64,000 nt of DNA from JACMNW01 sp963708425 (GTDB taxonomy: Bacteria; Pseudomonadota; Alphaproteobacteria; Rhodobacterales; Rhodobacteraceae): NCBI GenBank assembly GCA_963708425.1, contig OY970206.1, positions 1,984,001-2,048,000 of the forward strand, read 5' to 3'. The notes beneath the pieces are model-generated. The model was not told the origin of the DNA and ran no database searches. It saw only the letters and a list, made by a program, of their open reading frames with translations. Of the stretch, positions 59,673 through 64,000 are shown one piece after another (positions within the stretch are counted from its first letter, which is position 1; the number at the start of each line of letters is the position of its first letter). The position numbers were made by a program, and so were the translations under genes.

Positions 59673-62072
59673 ATGTTGGTCAATTTGGGCGGGGAATGGC
59701 ATCTTTCGGATGATGCCAAAGGCATTGCTGCCCCTATGCAAGTACCGGGGGACGGTAACTCGGCGCTGCATGCGGCGGGGCTGATCCCTGACCCGTATTT
59801 TGGTCGCAACGAATATGATCTTCGTTGGATTTGTGATCGTGACTGGGTGATCAGTCGCAGCTTTGTGGTGGACCGCACCGATTTGGTGCTGGTGGTATCC
59901 ATGCTGGACACGTTGGCCGAAGTGGTGGTGAACGGCGTGTCGGTGTTGCGGGCGGCGAATATGTTCCGGTCGTTTCGCGTTGATCTGTCGGCAGTGCTGC
60001 AGGTAGGCAAGAACAACATCGAAATCCGCTTTGGCAATGTGGTTGCCGAAGCCGCGCGGCTGCAGGCGGCACAGCCGTATTTTGTGCCCTTCAGCGCAAA
60101 TAACACCCCCATTCACAACGGCAACATGCTGCGCAAACCCGCGTGTGATTTTGGTTGGGATTGGAATATCGCTTTGGCCCCGTTCGGGGTTTACGGCGAG
60201 ATCGGACTGGAGCCTATCGTCGCCGCACGGATTGCCTCGGTGGTGATAGATCAGGCGCATTCGCCGGGGCGCGCGGTGGTCAGCGTTGAAGCACAGATTG
60301 AGGGCGACGCCGAGGGGAAGACGGTTGCTTTTGATCTGGCCGGTGTATCGGCGACGGCGATTGTCACGCGTGGCGTGGCGCGGGCGGAACTGGTGATCGA
60401 CAACCCGGTTCTGTGGTGGCCAGCCGGTTCCGGGGCACAGGTGCTGCACGATCTTGTCGTAACGCTAGGTGCACAGGGGGTGTACAGAAGGTGCGGGCTG
60501 CGCGATGCGCGTTTGATCACCGAAAAAGACGCCGCCGGGCTGGGTTTCAAGTTCGCCATCAACGGTCGGGATATCTTCGCGCGTGGCGCAAATTGGATAC
60601 CCGCCGATGCTTTGGCTGGCCAAATTACAGTCGAGGCAACCCGCGATCTGCTGCAATCGGCGGTGGACGCCAATATGAACATGATCCGCGTCTGGGGCGG
60701 TGGTCGGTATGAACCGGATTGGTTCTACGATCTGTGCGATGAATTGGGCCTGATGGTCTGGCAGGACTTCATGTTTTCCTGCCACATCTACCCCGCGAAT
60801 GATGCGTTTCTGGCCGACGTCGCTATCGAAGTACGCGAACAGGCGCTGCGGCTGCATCACCATGCATCTTTGGTTTTATGGTGTGGTGACAATGAGTTAA
60901 TCGGCGCGCTGACATGGTTTCCCGAGACCCGCGCGAACCGGGATTTGTATCTGGTGGGCTATGATCGGCTGAACCGCACGATAGAACAGGCCTTGAAATC
61001 GGCAGTGCCGGGGGCGGTCTGGTGGCCCTCCTCCCCCAGCCCCGGCCCGATGGATTTCGGCGATGCGTGGCATGATGACAGCAAGGGCGACATGCACTTT
61101 TGGTCTGTGTGGCATGAAGGCCGGGATTTCGACCATTACCGGGACGTAAGCCCGCGGTTTTGCTCAGAATTCGGCTTTCAATCCTATCCATCCATGGATG
61201 TGATCCGCAAATTTGCCGACCCGAAAGATTGGAACATTGCCGCCCCGGTGATGGAAAGCCACCAGAAAAACGCCGGTGGCAATGCCCGGATCGCCGAAAC
61301 GATGTTCCGCTACTTCCGCTTTCCGGTGGACTTCGAAAACTTCGTTTACTTGTCCCAAGTTCAACAAGGCCTAGGCATCAAAACCGCCGTAACCCATTGG
61401 CGAAGCTTGAAACCTCACTGTATGGGCACCTTGATCTGGCAGTTGAATGACACTTGGCCGGTGTGCAGTTGGTCCAGTCTTGACCATGGGGGTGGCTGGA
61501 AATTGCTACATCACATGGCAAAACAGTTCTATGCGCCGCTGCTGGTCACGGCGGTGCCGACCCCGGATGGCATCGTTCTGCGGGCGGTGAATGACGCCCT
61601 AGAAACCTTGGCGCTGGAGGTGGATATCTATGCCGTGGCAATGTCTGGCGCGATCCGTTCGCTTGGCACCCATCATCCGCAGGTTCCCGCAGACCGCGCG
61701 ATTGACGTTATGCGCCTTGCACCCGACGCGCTGATGGCTGACGAGGTGCTGTCGTTCACCTGGCGCACGGCAACTGCGCCACATCAGGGCGATATCTTTG
61801 CGCCAAGGCCTTGGAAAGCTTACGATTTACCTGCCGCCAAACTGACCCATAAGGTTGAGGCAGCAGGCGAAACCTATCAGATTTCCGTCGAAGCCGACCT
61901 TCCTGCATTCTTCGTGGCGCTTGAAGCTGACGTGCCGGGCCGGTTCAGCCACAATGCTTTCACGCTTTTCCCCGGCTATCCGGCCACCGTTACTTTTACA
62001 CCGGCAATGCCCGGTTCCAGACCGCAGTTCGTGCTGCGCGATCTTCATTCGGCCACTTACGGCCCCGCCTGA
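59673..62072 (+). CDS. GH2 beta-mannosidase
   Basis: A 799-residue glycoside hydrolase family 2 protein with a sugar-binding N-terminal domain, Ig-like domains and a TIM barrel. The acid/base is Glu408 (LWCGDNEL) and the nucleophile is Glu499 (CSEFGFQS); the 91-residue spacing agrees with beta-mannosidases. Other family parts are NMIRVWGGGRYEPDWFYDLCDELGLMVWQDFMF and GTLIWQLNDTWPVCSWSSLD. No signal peptide is seen, so it acts in the cytoplasm on imported beta-mannosides. It lies between the importer and the isomerase gene. Confidence 0.9.
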   Translation: MLVNLGGEWHLSDDAKGIAAPMQVPGDGNSALHAAGLIPDPYFGRNEYDLRWICDRDWVISRSFVVDRTDLVLVVSMLDTLAEVVVNGVSVLRAANMFRSFRVDLSAVLQVGKNNIEIRFGNVVAEAARLQAAQPYFVPFSANNTPIHNGNMLRKPACDFGWDWNIALAPFGVYGEIGLEPIVAARIASVVIDQAHSPGRAVVSVEAQIEGDAEGKTVAFDLAGVSATAIVTRGVARAELVIDNPVLWWPAGSGAQVLHDLVVTLGAQGVYRRCGLRDARLITEKDAAGLGFKFAINGRDIFARGANWIPADALAGQITVEATRDLLQSAVDANMNMIRVWGGGRYEPDWFYDLCDELGLMVWQDFMFSCHIYPANDAFLADVAIEVREQALRLHHHASLVLWCGDNELIGALTWFPETRANRDLYLVGYDRLNRTIEQALKSAVPGAVWWPSSPSPGPMDFGDAWHDDSKGDMHFWSVWHEGRDFDHYRDVSPRFCSEFGFQSYPSMDVIRKFADPKDWNIAAPVMESHQKNAGGNARIAETMFRYFRFPVDFENFVYLSQVQQGLGIKTAVTHWRSLKPHCMGTLIWQLNDTWPVCSWSSLDHGGGWKLLHHMAKQFYAPLLVTAVPTPDGIVLRAVNDALETLALEVDIYAVAMSGAIRSLGTHHPQVPADRAIDVMRLAPDALMADEVLSFTWRTATAPHQGDIFAPRPWKAYDLPAAKLTHKVEAAGETYQISVEADLPAFFVALEADVPGRFSHNAFTLFPGYPATVTFTPAMPGSRPQFVLRDLHSATYGPA

Positions 62073-62078
62073 AAGGAC

Positions 62079-62831
62079 ATGACCATGACCGACTTTTCGT
62101 ATCAACTTTACAGCAGCCGGAACTTCCAGCCGCTGGATGCCACGCTAAGCATGCTGGCAAAAGCGGGTTATACCTCGGTTGAAGGCTTTGGCGGGCTTTA
62201 TGCCGATGCCGCAGCGCTGGCGACGCAACTGAAAGCCCATCATCTGGCGATGAAAACCGGGCATTTCGGCTTGGATATGCTGGAGCATGAAGTTTCACAC
62301 ACACTGAGCGTGGCGACGACTTTGGGGATGGAGCGGATCTACTGCCCCTATGTGCTGCCCGCTGATCGGCCCGCTGATGCGGCTGGCTGGCGTGCCTTTG
62401 GGGCGCGGTTGCAGGCGGTGGGCAAGCCCTACCGCGATGCCGGGTTTGGTTTTGGCTGGCACAACCATGACTTCGAATTTGTGCCGCCGACTGATGGCAG
62501 CATCCCGCAGGATCTGATCTTTGAGGGCGGCCCTGATCTGGAATGGGAGGCGGATATTGCCTGGGTCATCCGCGGCGGCGCCGATCCGTTTGCGTGGATC
62601 AAGAAATATGGCGATCGGATTACCTCGGTGCACGTCAAGGACATTGCCCCCAAGGGCCAGAATGTGGCCGAGGATGGCTGGTCCGATGTAGGGCACGGCA
62701 CAGTGGATTGGGCCGGGCTGATGGCAGCGCTGCGAGGCACCAAGTGCAGCAACTTTGTGATGGAGCATGATAATCCTTCGGATCATGTGCGGTTTGCCAC
62801 GCGGTCTATCGCTGCGGCTAAAGGGTTCTGA
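62079..62831 (+). CDS. Sugar phosphate isomerase/epimerase family protein
   Basis: A 250-residue TIM-barrel protein of the xylose-isomerase-like superfamily. The metal-binding pattern is seen in FGWHNHDFEF, LEWEADIAWVIRGGADP and RITSVHVKDIAP, ending with NFVMEHDNPSD. It may interconvert the imported sugar or its keto form. The ATG at 62079 follows GAAAGGAC; a second ATG two codons on is possible. It is three bases before the dehydrogenase gene. Confidence 0.87.
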   Translation: MTMTDFSYQLYSSRNFQPLDATLSMLAKAGYTSVEGFGGLYADAAALATQLKAHHLAMKTGHFGLDMLEHEVSHTLSVATTLGMERIYCPYVLPADRPADAAGWRAFGARLQAVGKPYRDAGFGFGWHNHDFEFVPPTDGSIPQDLIFEGGPDLEWEADIAWVIRGGADPFAWIKKYGDRITSVHVKDIAPKGQNVAEDGWSDVGHGTVDWAGLMAALRGTKCSNFVMEHDNPSDHVRFATRSIAAAKGF

Positions 62832-62833
62832 TC

Positions 62834-63964
62834 ATGGATAAATTGGGTATTGGGATCATCGGGTGTGGCAACATCTCGACCACGTATTTCAGTTTGGCAC
62901 CGATGTTCAAAGGCATCGAAGTGCGGGCCTGTGCCGATGTGAATTTGGCGGCGGCCACGGCGCGGGCCGAAGAATATGGTGTGGTTGCGCAGTCGGTGGA
63001 GGATTTGCTGGGCAACCCGGTGGTGGATGTGGTGATCAACCTGACCATCCCGGACGCGCATTTTGCGGTGTCGAAGGCGGCGCTTCTGGCGGGTAAACAT
63101 GTGTGGAGCGAGAAGCCCCTTGTGCTGTCGATGGCTGAGGGGTTGGAGTTGCGGACGTTGGCGGCGGCGGGTGGTTTGCGCGTGGGCTGCGCGCCGGATA
63201 CGTTCCTTGGCGGTTCGCACCAGTTTGCCCGCGCGATGATTGATGAAGGCAAGATCGGCCGGGTTGTGGCGGGATCGACCGCCGTGATGAGCCATGGGAT
63301 GGAACATTGGCATCCGAACCCGGATTTCTTCTTCTTGCCGGGTGGTGGGCCGATGCTGGATCTGGGGCCATATTACATTGCCAATCTGATCAACCTGATC
63401 GGGCCGATCAAGCGGGTGGCGGCACTGGCGAATGCGTCCAGCCCAACGCGGACGATTAGCAGCGCACCCAGAGCGGGGGAGAAGATACCCGTCAAGACGC
63501 CAACGAACATTCATGCGCTGTTGGAGTTTCACAATGGGGCGACGGTGAACCTGTCGACCAGTTGGGATGTGTGGTCGCACAAGCGGGTGAACATGGAGAT
63601 TTATGGCGATCAGGGGTCACTTTATGTGCCTGATCCGAATTTCTTTGGCGGGCCGGTGGAAATGGCCGGTACGGACGGCCTCATCAAAGAGGCGGCGCTG
63701 TGGGACCATCCGTTCGGGCGGGCGAACCAGGATCATGGCGGCGTTGCGCGGGCGAATTATCGCTGTGCCGGGCTGGCGGATATGGCAGCGGCATTGCGCG
63801 ATGGTCGGGATCATCGAGCATCCTTGGACCGCACGCTGCACGGGGTCGAGGTGATGCTGGCGGTGCTGCAATCGGGCGAAACCGGCCAGTTCGTGACGTT
63901 GCAGACAACCTGCACGCAGCCGGCACCATTGGGGCCGACGGAAGCTGCGGCGCTGCTGGCGTGA
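62834..63964 (+). CDS. Gfo/Idh/MocA family oxidoreductase
   Basis: A 376-residue NAD(P)-dependent sugar oxidoreductase. The Rossmann motif GIIGCGNIS is at residues 6-14 and the EKP motif in VWSEKPLVLSMAEG holds the catalytic-type Lys. The C-terminal domain has the usual mixed sheet with GGGPMLDLGPYYIANLINLIGPI. It probably oxidises or reduces a sugar released by the GH2 enzyme. It is the last complete gene in the window; 36 non-coding bases follow. Confidence 0.93.
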   Translation: MDKLGIGIIGCGNISTTYFSLAPMFKGIEVRACADVNLAAATARAEEYGVVAQSVEDLLGNPVVDVVINLTIPDAHFAVSKAALLAGKHVWSEKPLVLSMAEGLELRTLAAAGGLRVGCAPDTFLGGSHQFARAMIDEGKIGRVVAGSTAVMSHGMEHWHPNPDFFFLPGGGPMLDLGPYYIANLINLIGPIKRVAALANASSPTRTISSAPRAGEKIPVKTPTNIHALLEFHNGATVNLSTSWDVWSHKRVNMEIYGDQGSLYVPDPNFFGGPVEMAGTDGLIKEAALWDHPFGRANQDHGGVARANYRCAGLADMAAALRDGRDHRASLDRTLHGVEVMLAVLQSGETGQFVTLQTTCTQPAPLGPTEAAALLA

Positions 63965-64000
63965 GGCGGTGATCAGCCCTGACCCGTCGATCTGGCGGGT

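Noticed and set aside
58709..60112. 467-codon minus-strand frame across the ABC ATPase and GH2 genes
   Set aside because: It runs antisense to two well-supported genes, is His/Gln/Arg-rich and shows no domain.
59364..60449. 361-codon minus-strand frame opposite the GH2 gene
   Set aside because: It is antisense to the GH2 N-terminal domain, His/Arg/Gln-rich and without any family motif.
1..64000. CRISPR arrays, tRNA or rRNA genes, insertion sequences, prophage
   Set aside because: Reading both strands gave no spaced direct repeats, no cloverleaf-like stretch in gaps, no transposase or integrase and no phage genes.

Overview
The window comes from the chromosome of an alphaproteobacterium, most probably a member of the Rhodobacterales (Rhodobacteraceae or roseobacter type). 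The indications are the gene order gyrB-recF-dnaN-dnaA-rpsT followed by an enoyl-CoA hydratase, mutM, ubiE and ubiB, the flagellin regulators FlaF and FlbT, flagellar genes without fliD or fliS, and the moderately high G+C content. No rRNA, tRNA, CRISPR array, insertion sequence or prophage was seen.

Region 1 (1-11.2 kb) is housekeeping: gyrB (cut by the left edge), a LysE-type exporter, a VOC protein, recF, dnaN, dnaA, rpsT, an enoyl-CoA hydratase and mutM, all on the minus strand. The divergent pair ubiE-ubiB follows. The exporter and VOC genes sit between recF and gyrB, and several stop and start codons there overlap as ATGA.

Region 2 (11.2-42.2 kb) is a nearly complete flagellar island of about 33 genes in at least eight transcription units: fliK-flgD; flgJ-like and flgN-like; flagellin, then flaF-flbT-DUF1217; fliI; flgB-flgC-fliE-fliQ-flgF-flgG-flgA-flgH-fliL2; fliL-(membrane protein)-motE-motA-(744-residue periplasmic protein)-lytic transglycosylase-flhA-fliR-flhB-fliJ-like; fliF-fliH-fliN-fliP; flgE-flgK-flgL-flgI; and motB. 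No fliG or fliM is present, although FliF keeps a FliG-binding-like tail. CtrA-like TTAA-N7-TTAA motifs lie before several of these units. The motA unit codes for a MotE-like protein and a large periplasmic partner that resembles the MotC/MotE arrangement of rhizobia.

Region 3 (42.2-47.4 kb) holds the tail fragment of a [2Fe-2S] molybdenum-hydroxylase subunit, a molybdate importer (modABC), a perfect 16-bp palindrome upstream of modA, an AraC-type regulator and a divergent alpha/beta hydrolase.

Region 4 (47.4-54.3 kb) is a tightly coupled operon of a fused alpha-beta 2-oxoacid dehydrogenase E1, a FabD-like acyltransferase that lacks the malonyl-binding arginine, an ALDH7-like semialdehyde dehydrogenase and a saccharopine-dehydrogenase-like enzyme. 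A LysR regulator is divergent from it. The set suggests lysine/aminoadipate catabolism with an unusual acyl-transfer step.

Region 5 (54.3-64 kb) is a sugar operon: a LacI regulator, then divergently an ABC importer (binding protein, two permeases, ATPase), a cytoplasmic GH2 beta-mannosidase, a sugar isomerase/epimerase and a Gfo/Idh/MocA dehydrogenase. A 22-bp operator-like inverted repeat overlaps the predicted -10 box. The binding-protein gene appears to start at ATA, a rare codon for initiation.
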